Shown here piece after piece: positions 16,096-24,194 of a DNA stretch of 64,000 nucleotides. Within the stretch, counting starts at the first letter, position 1. Each line of letters opens with the position of its first letter. The position numbers and the translations under genes are program-made. The stretch spans positions 5,172,001-5,236,000 of the forward strand of contig NC_019738.1 in assembly GCF_000317515.1 (NCBI RefSeq). Reading direction: 5' to 3'. The stretch comes from Allocoleopsis franciscana PCC 7113. GTDB taxonomy: Bacteria > Cyanobacteriota > Cyanobacteriia > Cyanobacteriales > Coleofasciculaceae. Under the pieces are notes generated by a model. It was not told the DNA's origin and did not search any database. It was given only the letters and a program-made list of their open reading frames with translations.

Positions 16096-17334
16096 ATGAA
16101 CGTCAAAACAGCTAATTCTATCCATCAATCTTCCCAAAGCCACTTCCACGCTCCGGAAATTCTCCAAGGAACTGAATCTCAAGCTCTCCAGGAGATGTTA
16201 CTGGAGGAAATGCGCTCAAGCCTCAAGAGCCGTGATTTGGTATCGCACACTGGATTAGACTCTCGCCGCACTCACTCCGTGGTCAACCGGATTGTGCAAG
16301 AGGTGGAACGGATTTGCCGCAAGAGCGATCGCATTCAATCTTCCGGTGAAATCCGTTCCTGGCAGCTGACACTGGCACGTCATCGGCTACAGAAGTGTCT
16401 ATCATACTACAAACTCGGTTCAAAGCAAGGTCGTGTCGAATTACATAGCCACTTGAGTGTGATGATTTATCGCCATGTCGCATCCTCTCAAGCCCAGCTC
16501 AGTTTTTCCGCTCGGTACACCTTAATTGAGGACTTCTTGCAAGACTTTTATGCAGAGTCCCTCAAAGCTTTCCGGCGGGAAAATGAGGTAGAGGCTGACT
16601 ACACCCCTCGCACCCAGATGGAACTTGCCGAGTACATGGCGTTTACCGAACAGTACGCCAAGCGGCGCATCCAATTGCCTAACCGCAATAACCAGCAACT
16701 GATTGTACTCAGAGCGCAGAGTTTTGCTAAACGGCAACCGAGCGAAACGCCCCTGGATATCGAACAGGCGGTGGAGTTTGCCAAGGGAGAGGAAGCACAG
16801 GAGCACAGCCGCTCTCCTGCCATGCAGCAGGTCAGATTGCGCCTCGTGTCTGAAACCGTTGACCCCAGTGAAGCCGTATTGCGCGATCGCGTTGTTGCCG
16901 AACTGGTGCAATATCTCGAAGCTCAGGGTCACTCCGACTGTGCGGATTACTTAGTCTTAAAATTGCAAGACTTGGCAGCACCAGATATCGACGAAATTCT
17001 GGGTTTAACGCCCAGAGAGCGGGACTACCTGCAACAGCGATTTAAGTACCATGTCGAGAAATTCTCTCGCTCCTCCCATTGGAAGCTGGTACACCAATGG
17101 TTAGGGGCAGACCTTGACCAAAAGCTGGGCATGTCCTCTGAGCGTTGGGACGCTTTTGTCGGGCAACTCGACGAGCAACAGCAGCAGTTGTTGTCACTCA
17201 AACAGGGGCAAAAAACCGATAAAGAGATTGCCAAAGTTCTAGGTTGTACACCCAAGCAGGTACAAAAACGTTGGACAGCTTTGCTGGAAGTCGCTTGGAA
17301 GACTCGGAATTCATCTGGTAAGAGTGAGGAATAA
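16096..17334 (+). CDS. hetZ: HetZ, regulator of heterocyst differentiation/patterning
   Basis: 412 residues, close to the 401 of Anabaena HetZ as remembered. Strongly family-like stretches are RLQKCLSYYKLGSKQGRVEL, LIEDFLQDFYAESLKAFRREN, TPRTQMELAEYMAFTEQYAKR, DCADYLVLKLQDLAAPDIDE and ILGLTPRERDYLQQRFKYHV. The C-terminus (about 355-400, TDKEIAKVLGCTPKQVQKRW) is a helix-turn-helix, matching the known DNA-binding role. In Anabaena HetZ acts with HetR to start heterocyst development; many filamentous non-heterocystous strains keep the gene with unknown role. The patU genes that usually adjoin it are not visible here, but a PHP-domain gene follows, an arrangement also remembered from relatives. 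ATG 16096 follows AGGGGCAATACC. Confidence 0.9.
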   Translation: MNVKTANSIHQSSQSHFHAPEILQGTESQALQEMLLEEMRSSLKSRDLVSHTGLDSRRTHSVVNRIVQEVERICRKSDRIQSSGEIRSWQLTLARHRLQKCLSYYKLGSKQGRVELHSHLSVMIYRHVASSQAQLSFSARYTLIEDFLQDFYAESLKAFRRENEVEADYTPRTQMELAEYMAFTEQYAKRRIQLPNRNNQQLIVLRAQSFAKRQPSETPLDIEQAVEFAKGEEAQEHSRSPAMQQVRLRLVSETVDPSEAVLRDRVVAELVQYLEAQGHSDCADYLVLKLQDLAAPDIDEILGLTPRERDYLQQRFKYHVEKFSRSSHWKLVHQWLGADLDQKLGMSSERWDAFVGQLDEQQQQLLSLKQGQKTDKEIAKVLGCTPKQVQKRWTALLEVAWKTRNSSGKSEE

Positions 17335-17753
17335 CGAGTGAGCAAGAATCAGTTCCTGGTTAAGAGTTGACGCTGATCAATTAAAGGGGTTAGACTTTCA
17401 GCTCTTAACTCTTGCTTACTCTGGTATCCAGTGAAACGAAAAGCATTACCTTCATAACAGAATTTCTGCTCAAGCCACTTCCACAATTATTAAGTCTCAG
17501 TCATTTAAAGCTTCAAGCCCTAACTTAGAGAGCCTTTGGCAATATCTATGGCAGTAAAAAAATGACGATTTGGCAACACATCTAGGGTTTCTACTGCTCA
17601 TCAACGCCGAAAGTCAATTATGACTAAGTTTTGCTAAGGTTAGGTTAACAATTAAAAATATTTATCGCTTACCTGATCTAGGCTGACAATCTCTCTCGAT
17701 TGAAGGTAGTATCTCGTCAATTATTCAATCTATCCAACAACCAGCAGGCAGTT
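17335..17753. other. Intergenic region with a nested inverted repeat behind hetZ
   Basis: About 420 bases without a gene. Immediately after the hetZ stop there is a nested structure: outer arms AGCAAG (17341-17346) and CTTGCT (17411-17416), inner arms TTAAGAG (17360-17366) and CTCTTAA (17402-17408). It may be the hetZ terminator. Its loop contains GGGGTTAGAC, the complement of half a HetR-type site. The remainder would hold the promoter of the PHP gene. Confidence 0.45.
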
Positions 17754-18464
17754 ATGGTGGTCAACATTGATCAAGCTTTAGCTTCACCCCAACTAACAGG
17801 ACAAGATGTACCAGCGCTCAGGCAAGTCTGGGAAACCATTGGGCCAGATAGTTGTCCTTGTTCCTACAACTTTCACATGCACACTATCTATTCCGATGGT
17901 CAACTCAAGCCAGAAGATTTGATCAAGCAGGCGATCGCTATTGGTATCAAAGGACTGGCAATTACCGACCACCACACGATTGGGGGCTACCTCGTCGCTC
18001 AAGGCTGGCTGGAATACTTGCATAAACAATCCCCTCCTGTCACACCCTATCCTTACCTTTGGACGGGTGTTGAAATTACAGCGAGCCTACTCGGCACTGA
18101 TGTTCATATCCTCGGCTATGCCTTCGATCCCAAACATCCCGCTATAGAGTCTTATCTCCAAGGCGAAGCACCTCGACATCGCGAAGCTCAGGCGGCAGTG
18201 GTGATTGCTGCAATTCAGCAGGCTGGCGGTTTAGCTGTTTTGGCTCATCCAGCACGCTACCGACGCCCAGCGACAGAGTTAATTTCCGCCGTAGTGCATT
18301 TAGGCATAGATGGCGTCGAAACATATTACGCCTACGCCAACCCAAACCCCTGGCAAACCAGCCCCATGCAAACGCAGCAAGTAAAACAGTTGAGTGAGGC
18401 TTACAATCTGCTGAATACTTGCGGTACGGATACTCACGGAATGAATTTACTGCGGCGACTTTGA
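17754..18464 (+). CDS. PHP-domain phosphoesterase-like protein
   Basis: 236 residues from ATG 17754; a TTG at 17700 would add 18 residues but is less family-like. Metal ligands of the PHP fold are clear: FNFHMHTIYSDGQL (H-x-H and D), AITDHHTIGG, WTGVEIT, HILGYAF, VLAHPARYRR and the closing CGTDTHGMNL. The substrate is unknown; related proteins are nucleoside/histidinol-type phosphatases or 5'-3' exonucleases (RNase AM/TrpH-like). It lies downstream of hetZ on the same strand but 419 bases away. Confidence 0.85.
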   Translation: MVVNIDQALASPQLTGQDVPALRQVWETIGPDSCPCSYNFHMHTIYSDGQLKPEDLIKQAIAIGIKGLAITDHHTIGGYLVAQGWLEYLHKQSPPVTPYPYLWTGVEITASLLGTDVHILGYAFDPKHPAIESYLQGEAPRHREAQAAVVIAAIQQAGGLAVLAHPARYRRPATELISAVVHLGIDGVETYYAYANPNPWQTSPMQTQQVKQLSEAYNLLNTCGTDTHGMNLLRRL

Positions 18465-18522
18465 CCGAAATGACTGAGATTCAAGCTCCGTAACTATTGC
18501 TTTGCTGCCCATCCGAGAACGG

Positions 18523-18564
18523 CTTTGATTTTTGATGTACTGCTTCAACTCTCAAAAATCAAAG
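18523..18564. terminator. Bidirectional terminator-like hairpin
   Basis: Perfect 13-bp arms CTTTGATTTTTGA (18523-18535) and TCAAAAATCAAAG (18552-18564) with a 16-base loop lie between the convergent PHP and acyl-CoA dehydrogenase genes. The T/A runs on both arms suit termination from either side. Confidence 0.6.
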
Positions 18565-18575
18565 GTTAAATACAA

Positions 18576-19712
18576 TTACTCAAACCTATTTGAAACAACT
18601 AACTGAGCGAGAGTCGCTTCCATGACGGCAGTGGTTTGACCCGAAACAGTAAAAACCAATGCCTCAAGATAGACTCGCTGTGCTGCATGATATCGGTAAT
18701 TCGCTGCACCGCTAGAAACCGTAACCGCCGCACTCGCACAGCGTTGCGCTAGATTAATCGCCCATGCTCGCAGTTGCAGGCGCTCTTCCCACGTCTGGGA
18801 ATCGGGTGGTAACGTCTGCATCATTGCAGACTGACAGCGGGTAAGTTCTGCATCGAGAGCATCAAACGCTTGCTTGATCAAGGGAAGTTGTTTCGTCTGG
18901 TAAGCCGCTTCAACAATATCAAGTCCTGCTCTGGCACAGCCCAAGGAATAAAAACCGTGATGCAGAACATTCTTTTGATCGTTCTCGTGAATGGCTCCTA
19001 TAGGTTTGATAAAGATGACACGCTCTTGGGGTAAAAACCAATGGGTGAGTGTTGCCGTAACGGTATTGGTTGAGGACATGGCTCCCAATTGCATGGGTTC
19101 GCTAAACGCAATCGCACCCCCCGTTTCTTGGACTGTGTCCACAAAGGGCACAACCCCATAAATCGCCCGACCATCCGGAAGGGCTGCACCTACAATAAAA
19201 TCTTGAAAGAAGCCAAAACCGGTCACCCAAGGCACCTTTCCTGCAAGCTGATACCCGCCTTCTACAACCACGGCTTTCATGATTGGCTCACCTGAACGTC
19301 GGAGGTGGGAAAAGCCAATCCCAACTAATATCTCACCCTTGCTCATATAGGGTAGATATTGCTGTTTTAACGCTTCATTTTCGCTGTTAGTGAAGAATCC
19401 TGCTGCACTTTGGTGTTGAGTTTGGAGAAAATTTAAAGCGCCCGAATAGCGAGGAACGAGTTGTTGGAAGTGGCGATAGGTGATTTCACTCACTTGTGCA
19501 CCGCCCCAAACTTTGGGAACCCGTAGCGCGAGTAAGGAGCGATCGCCCATTCCCCGAAGTGCCTCTTTCAACACCTGTGGATTGTCATCAATCTCTGACG
19601 CCACGGGTGCAACAGACTCCCGAAGATAAGTCTCAGCAAGATTTAATAACGCTTGCTGATCTTCCTGTTCAATCTGATGAGCAACACCCTGATTCACGGT
19701 TGTCGATGACAT
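18576..19712 (-). CDS. Acyl-CoA dehydrogenase-like flavoprotein
   Basis: 378 residues with the acyl-CoA dehydrogenase layout: an N-terminal helical domain (about 15-115), a beta-barrel middle (about 120-235, GIGFSHLRRSGEPIMKAVVVEGGYQLAGKVPWVTG) and a C-terminal helical bundle (about 240-378). The usual catalytic Glu could not be placed with confidence, and the FAD-motif match is weak, so it may be of the subfamily related to monooxygenases (DszC/NcnH-like) rather than a fatty-acid oxidase. Most cyanobacteria lack complete beta-oxidation, which also argues against a standard role. The 5' flank faces the MazG-like gene on the same strand. Confidence 0.8.
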   Translation of the reverse strand: MSSTTVNQGVAHQIEQEDQQALLNLAETYLRESVAPVASEIDDNPQVLKEALRGMGDRSLLALRVPKVWGGAQVSEITYRHFQQLVPRYSGALNFLQTQHQSAAGFFTNSENEALKQQYLPYMSKGEILVGIGFSHLRRSGEPIMKAVVVEGGYQLAGKVPWVTGFGFFQDFIVGAALPDGRAIYGVVPFVDTVQETGGAIAFSEPMQLGAMSSTNTVTATLTHWFLPQERVIFIKPIGAIHENDQKNVLHHGFYSLGCARAGLDIVEAAYQTKQLPLIKQAFDALDAELTRCQSAMMQTLPPDSQTWEERLQLRAWAINLAQRCASAAVTVSSGAANYRYHAAQRVYLEALVFTVSGQTTAVMEATLAQLVVSNRFE

Positions 19713-19789
19713 CTGAGATACCGTTTTGATCTAATCCCTATATCTGAGAACACGACATTGTCGTACCTTCTCCGCCTCTATTGTTTTGT

Positions 19790-20116
19790 TTATGAAGACT
19801 CAGTCCACAACAACCGCAGGCGTTTCTCAAAGCCACCCCGTTCCGTTCGTTTGCGTGTTTGTTCCTTAATCAAGGATTTACGCTCAATCCCATACACTCT
19901 TAAAAGTGCATCAATCACTTCTTGTAAATCTGCTAACTCACTAACTAAATTTTCCGAACTCGCCGCTACTGCTTCTTGGGCTTCTTCCAGCAGCTTTTCT
20001 CGCAGTGCTTGACTAAACTCCACCTCAGACATCAATACCACTTCGCAGTGGTTCCCTGCTTGGCGAATAATTTCTGGAATGCCGTCTCGCACAAGCTTAT
20101 TGTGTTCTTGGCGCAT
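19790..20116 (-). CDS. MazG-like nucleoside triphosphate pyrophosphohydrolase
   Basis: 108 residues. The start HNKLVRDGIPEIIRQAGN and the helical metal-binding segment EKLLEEAQEAVAA-x-SENLVSELADLQEVIDALL (an E-x2-E-E … E-x2-D pattern) match the short all-alpha NTP pyrophosphohydrolase (phosphoribosyl-ATP pyrophosphohydrolase-like) proteins. Such proteins hydrolyse NTPs to NMP and pyrophosphate, often in house-cleaning. The C-terminus KERTKRGGFEKRLRL-like segment (RGGFEKRLRL) is typical. Substrate unknown. Confidence 0.85.
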   Translation of the reverse strand: MRQEHNKLVRDGIPEIIRQAGNHCEVVLMSEVEFSQALREKLLEEAQEAVAASSENLVSELADLQEVIDALLRVYGIERKSLIKEQTRKRTERGGFEKRLRLLWTESS

Positions 20117-20144
20117 GAAGAAACTAGCTCAAAACTGATAAGGA

Positions 20145-20261
20145 CTAGGTAACAGGTGCGGCAAAAGAGTAGGCCAGAAGGATGAAAGCAACACCCACAA
20201 CGGCACAAATCACAAGAGGAAGTAACTGGGAGAACAGACGGCTGTGAAAAATTCCAAGCAT
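20145..20261 (-). CDS. 38-residue single-helix membrane peptide
   Basis: A short frame, ATG at 20261 to TAG at 20145, with one hydrophobic helix (QLLPLVICAVVGVAFILLAY) after a basic/polar N-terminus (MLGIFHSRLFS). GAGA lies about 9 bases upstream of ATG. Its size and form resemble the small subunits of photosystems, NDH-1 or cytochrome b6f, but it matches none that I remember (PsbX, PsbJ, PetN, PetL, PsaX, Psb30 were considered). It lies 28 bases upstream of the MazG-like gene on the same strand. It could be a chance frame. Confidence 0.45.
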   Translation of the reverse strand: MLGIFHSRLFSQLLPLVICAVVGVAFILLAYSFAAPVT

Positions 20262-20764
20262 GTGTAAATCTCAAAGACGAAGTACTGAGTATAAGTTCAT
20301 GTTGTTCTTAAACACGGCTCATAACCTCTCTCTTTTGTCCCAAATCCGGCGGGAGTTGCCTGTTTCCATAGACTGGGTATATTTACGCATTCACTATAAG
20401 TCTAAATCTTTCATGCCTATTTAGGATAGTCTTTGCGCGAATTATTTTAGGCGATCGCTGAGCCAGTCTCGTAAGTTCCAATGATCATCGCTCATGAGTA
20501 TGGAGGCCAGTTGGGTGGTCTACTGATGATTTTCCCTGTAGGTGCAGGTGAACCATCAAATAATCTGTCACTCGCTACTCTTGAGATTCTATTCATTTTT
20601 TTGCTCAGGCATTATGAATTTTTATTTCACTCAATTGATTACTTTTTTTAATGCATCTCCGATCGGGGATTGATTATATTGTCAGTACAGTGTACTTTAA
20701 TGCGAAAAAAATATTTAAAGTTACGTCTTTATGGCTATCTTCTCAGACGGGTGAACTCAAAACT
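20262..20764. other. Intergenic region without a recognised gene
   Basis: About 500 bases between the small membrane peptide (minus) and the glycosyltransferase (plus). It contains a GCGATCGC octamer near 20452 and turns AT-rich after 20580. A possible 38-residue N-terminal extension of the glycosyltransferase (ATG 20651) falls at its end but looks unlike the family. Confidence 0.5.
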
Positions 20765-21517
20765 ATGCTTAACATATCAGTCATTTTACCGATTTACAAT
20801 GAAGCAGACTGCATCAATACAACTTTTGAGTCCGTTTTAAGATACTCTAAAAGTCACCCCTTTTATCAGTTTATTTTTGTAAATGATGGTTCTACAGATG
20901 ATACCCAAAATATTTTAGAGGAAAACATATCTGAAAAAGCAAAAAATCATCATATATCTTTAATTTCTTATGAGCAAAATCAAGGTAAAGGATATGCCAT
21001 AAAAAAAGGAGTGGAATCGAGTGTTGGAAATTATGTCTGCTTTATAGATAGTGATTTAGCTTATTCTTTATCTCATTTAGATTTATTGGTTAATCAATTA
21101 GAATTATTTGATGTTGTGATTGGTTGTAGAAGCCTGAACAATGAGAATTTGAAACGAGTCAAACCCATAAGATTTTTGGCAGGTAAGTTATTTAATTTAA
21201 TGACTCAAAGCATACTATCACTCAAATTTAGTGATGTTCAGGCTGGCTTAAAAGGGTTTAGAAGAGATGTGGCACAGGCTTTATTCGAGAAACAAACTAT
21301 AAAAAGATTTTGCTTTGATGTTGAGTTAATTTACTTAGCTCAAAAGATTGGATATACCATTGGTGAGATTCCGGCGCTTGTTTCTGTTGCTCATTTAAAC
21401 AAAATATCAAAAGTGAATCTAATTAGAGATTCCGGTAGAATGCTCCAGAGCCTCATTAAAATTAAAATGAATGATATTTTGGGTTTATATGACAAAGCCT
21501 ATATTGTTGAGTTTTGA
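20765..21517 (+). CDS. GT2 glycosyltransferase (dolichyl-phosphate glucosyltransferase-like)
   Basis: 250 residues from ATG 20765 (MLNISVILPIYNEADCINTT). GT-A fold signs are ISVILPIYNE, FIFVNDGSTDDTQ, NQGKGYAIKKGVE and the DxD-like FIDSDLAY. Then come FSDVQAGLKGFRRDVAQALF and KRFCFDVELIYLA, typical of the lipid-phosphate glucose transferases. It would transfer a sugar from a nucleotide donor, perhaps to polyprenyl phosphate. The base composition is clearly more AT-rich than the neighbours. It overlaps the next gene by 29 bases, so the two form one unit. Confidence 0.85.
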   Translation: MLNISVILPIYNEADCINTTFESVLRYSKSHPFYQFIFVNDGSTDDTQNILEENISEKAKNHHISLISYEQNQGKGYAIKKGVESSVGNYVCFIDSDLAYSLSHLDLLVNQLELFDVVIGCRSLNNENLKRVKPIRFLAGKLFNLMTQSILSLKFSDVQAGLKGFRRDVAQALFEKQTIKRFCFDVELIYLAQKIGYTIGEIPALVSVAHLNKISKVNLIRDSGRMLQSLIKIKMNDILGLYDKAYIVEF

Positions 21518-22265
21518 TATCGAAGAATTTGATATTCCGGAAGAATATGGAGAAAAAGTTGATGAGAAGAAGCAGTTTGATGTTTCTTTGCAAGGATTAA
21601 AAGCTGTGCTGTCGTTGATTGATGCCTTAGAGATAAAAGCGACGTTCTTTGTGACAGCGAATTTTGCAATTCATCATGAAGCGATAATACGAGAAATTTC
21701 CCAAAAACATGAAATTGCTTCTCATGGATTCTACCATTCGTCCTTCAGCTTGGAAGATTTAGAAAAATCTCGAAGAACTTTAGAACAAATTACGAATAGT
21801 CGTGTTACAGGATTTAGAATGCCTCGGCTGATGGAGATTGATGAGCAAGCCCTGCACACAGCAGGTTATCAATATAACTCGTCTATGAATCCCACCTATA
21901 TTCCAGGAAGATATAATAATTTTTTCAAACAGAGGACAGCTTATTACTCCCATGAGATATGGAATATTCCAGTTTCTGTAACCCCCAAGATTCGATTTCC
22001 GCTGTTTTGGTTGAGCTTTAAAAACTTCCCTTTATTATGGATGCAAATTGCTACTCAGAGAACTCTTCAGCATGATTCTTACCTGTGTATCTATTTTCAT
22101 CCATGGGAGTTTACGGATATTCAGGATTTTCACCTCCCCAATTTTATTAAAAGACGCTCTGGTCAGGGCATGATTGACCGACTAAGAAAGTATTTGAGCT
22201 GGCTCCAAAAACAGGGAAAATTTATGACTTTTTCAGATTTTATTCATTCGCGAAATTATAGATAG
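21489..22265 (+). CDS. Polysaccharide deacetylase (NodB homology, CE4)
   Basis: 258 residues from ATG 21489 (MTKPILLSFDIEEFDIPEEY). The CE4 metal site is visible: the motif-1 Asp pair in LSFDIEEFD and the H-x3-H in EIASHGFYHSSF. RVTGFRMPRLMEI follows (with Met where Arg-Pro-Pro is typical), and a late CIYFHPWEF His. These are signatures of the PuuE/DUF3473-like deacetylases of exopolysaccharide clusters, which remove N-acetyl groups from sugars. It overlaps the upstream GT2 gene, so both likely act on the same glycan. Confidence 0.85.
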   Translation: MTKPILLSFDIEEFDIPEEYGEKVDEKKQFDVSLQGLKAVLSLIDALEIKATFFVTANFAIHHEAIIREISQKHEIASHGFYHSSFSLEDLEKSRRTLEQITNSRVTGFRMPRLMEIDEQALHTAGYQYNSSMNPTYIPGRYNNFFKQRTAYYSHEIWNIPVSVTPKIRFPLFWLSFKNFPLLWMQIATQRTLQHDSYLCIYFHPWEFTDIQDFHLPNFIKRRSGQGMIDRLRKYLSWLQKQGKFMTFSDFIHSRNYR

Positions 22266-22272
22266 TTGATAG

Positions 22273-23115
22273 TTATTTATGTAGATAGACAGGTTTGTCT
22301 TTAATTTTGCCTGCCAGCGGCCTAACTTTTGCTATTATTTCCATTAACGCTTTATACTCAGGAACCCTGCTGTTGGTTAAGTAGCCGGCTGCTTGGATGG
22401 TGTTTTGAGAGGCAGAGGCTAGCGTCTTACGAATTCGCTCTTGTTGGTAGAGTTCTACCATCGGTCCGACAATAATCGCACCCGGAGGAACCGAACTGGA
22501 ATGAATCACTCGATAATTCGTCTGCTTGAAGTTTTGGCGGTAACGTTCCAAATCAGCTAAAGATAAAGCCCCTGCGGCTACCTCTTTCTTATCAATCCAT
22601 TCCAGAATGGTTTTGGGTGTGGGAGCAATCCGTACCCCGGCTAAAGTGAGACCATAGAGATTGTAGAGGGGTAAAGAATAGCCCGTAGCCGAACCCGGTT
22701 GACCTAATGCCATCGTTTGGTTCTTAAGGTCTGTTAATTTTTTAAAAGGGCTTTCCTCGCGTACCACAATTAGCGATCGCATCTTTTCCACTCCTTCTAG
22801 AGGAAAAAGTGGCGAATACTGTTCCTCAAAAATCGCGATGGCGGCTAAACCGGGAGGCGCGAAGACTAACGACCAATTTTTTCGTTTAATTTGTTCAAGT
22901 GCCTTGATTTCGTTGTACGCCGGTTCCAACTCTATAATCGTCTTGAGTTGAGCTTGTAAGTAGTCAACAAGCGGTGAGTATTGCTCAATGGAGCGATCAT
23001 CTTCACCGTAACTCACTACCCCCATGCTTAATTTCCCTAGTTTAGACGTTTCTGCTGTTTTACAAGCTGTCAGGAGGAGTACTATCTGCCACAGGAAGAG
23101 ACGGCGTGAAAACAT
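22273..23115 (-). CDS. PhnD-like periplasmic solute-binding lipoprotein (orphan)
   Basis: 280 residues from ATG 23115. A lipobox LLTAC gives lipidation at Cys18. The mature protein has the PhnD/phosphate-phosphite-phosphonate binding pattern: LSMGVVSYGEDDRSIEQYSPLVDYLQ, NWSLVFAPPGLAAIAI, LIVVREESPFKKLTDLKNQTMALGQPGSATGYSLPLYNL, and VPPGAIIVGPMVEL near the end. No ATPase or permease gene is next to it. It is divergent from a membrane haem-domain protein (78 bases between open frames) and close to a kinase and a cyclase, so it may serve sensing rather than uptake. That role is inference. Confidence 0.85.
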   Translation of the reverse strand: MFSRRLFLWQIVLLLTACKTAETSKLGKLSMGVVSYGEDDRSIEQYSPLVDYLQAQLKTIIELEPAYNEIKALEQIKRKNWSLVFAPPGLAAIAIFEEQYSPLFPLEGVEKMRSLIVVREESPFKKLTDLKNQTMALGQPGSATGYSLPLYNLYGLTLAGVRIAPTPKTILEWIDKKEVAAGALSLADLERYRQNFKQTNYRVIHSSSVPPGAIIVGPMVELYQQERIRKTLASASQNTIQAAGYLTNSRVPEYKALMEIIAKVRPLAGKIKDKPVYLHK

Positions 23116-23247
23116 AGTTAAAGAATCAGGAAATTTAACTCTTAAGCTTTTACTGTATAACAGAGTCATCAGGTAGTTATTTTACTATTGTTTAGGTAAA
23201 ATATTTGTTCCAAAAAATCTCCAGTTTTCGCTATAAGGAGGCTTCCG

Positions 23248-24153
23248 ATGTTCAAAAACCTCAAGTTAGGGACTAAACTCAATTTACTCTTGCTACTCAT
23301 TTTCTTAGGTGTGGTTGGCATCAGTGGTTTAGCGTTGTCTAAAATTTTAGGGGATAATGCGAAAGAAAAAGTGGCTTCACAGGCTTTTCTCTTGCTCGAA
23401 ACCATGAGTTCTGTCCGTGACTATACAGCGGATCAAATTAATCCTGAATTAGCGCCTCGCTTAGAAAAAGAAGATTGGTTTTTACCACAAACGGTACCCG
23501 CCTATTCAGCCCGTGAAGTTTTTGAAAAGTTGCGTAAACGTGAGCAATACAGTAACTTTTTCTATAAAGAAGCGACTTTAAATCCGACGAACCCAAGAGA
23601 TAAAGCTGACCCTTTTGAAACCACTGTCGTTGAGAAATTTCGCAAGCAATCAGAACTGAAAGAAGTAACGGGATTTCGTTCTCTTCCGAGTGGAGAAATC
23701 TTTTATGTTGCTCGTCCGCTGGTGATTTCTGAGCAAAGCTGCCTACGTTGCCATAGCACTCCCGAACAGGCTCCTAAAAGTCAAATTGCGACTTACGGTC
23801 GTGATAATGGTTTTGGTTGGAAACTTAATGAAATTATTGGAGCCAAAGTGATATCAGTACCCGCTAGTGCTGTTTTTAATGAAGCTCGGCGTTTACAAGT
23901 CTTGGTTATTGGCAGCCTCAGTGTTTTCTTTCTGCTAGCCATGATTATTATTAATCTATTTCTCAAATTTGCGGTTACTAACCCCCTGAAGCGGATGGCT
24001 CACTTGTCGAAACAAGTCAGTACTGGCGACATGAAGGGAGAATTTGAACACCCAGCTCATGATGAAATTGGTATACTAGCCGCCTCTCTGAATCGGATGA
24101 AAGTCAGTTTAGAAATGGCCATGAATATGTTGAATACAGACATACAAGAGTGA
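23248..24153 (+). CDS. Tll0287-like haem domain protein with HAMP
   Basis: 301 residues: membrane helix 1 (about 11-31), an extracytoplasmic Tll0287-like (DUF3365) domain (about 40-210) with one c-type haem motif C165-L-R-C168-H169, membrane helix 2 (about 217-240) and a HAMP linker (about 240-293, NPLKRMAHLSKQVSTGDM, DEIGILAASLNRM). It then ends after a short helix with no output domain. The fold suggests a redox or ligand sensor whose signal goes through HAMP to a separate partner. AAGGAGG lies 7 bases before ATG (23237-23241 area). Neighbours: orphan PhnD, Ser/Thr kinase, adenylate cyclase. The pair PhnD plus Tll0287 recurs in cyanobacteria as far as I recall. Confidence 0.9.
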   Translation: MFKNLKLGTKLNLLLLLIFLGVVGISGLALSKILGDNAKEKVASQAFLLLETMSSVRDYTADQINPELAPRLEKEDWFLPQTVPAYSAREVFEKLRKREQYSNFFYKEATLNPTNPRDKADPFETTVVEKFRKQSELKEVTGFRSLPSGEIFYVARPLVISEQSCLRCHSTPEQAPKSQIATYGRDNGFGWKLNEIIGAKVISVPASAVFNEARRLQVLVIGSLSVFFLLAMIIINLFLKFAVTNPLKRMAHLSKQVSTGDMKGEFEHPAHDEIGILAASLNRMKVSLEMAMNMLNTDIQE

Positions 24154-24187
24154 GGGGATATGCTCTTGTGAACCACTCGCCCTCACT
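24149..24187. terminator. Hairpin between convergent genes
   Basis: Arms AGTGAGGG (24149-24156) and CCCTCACT (24180-24187) bracket a 23-base loop and overlap the stop codon of the Tll0287-like gene. Its position between convergent genes suggests a bidirectional terminator; there is no long U-tract. Confidence 0.4.
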
Positions 24188-24194
24188 TTCAGTT

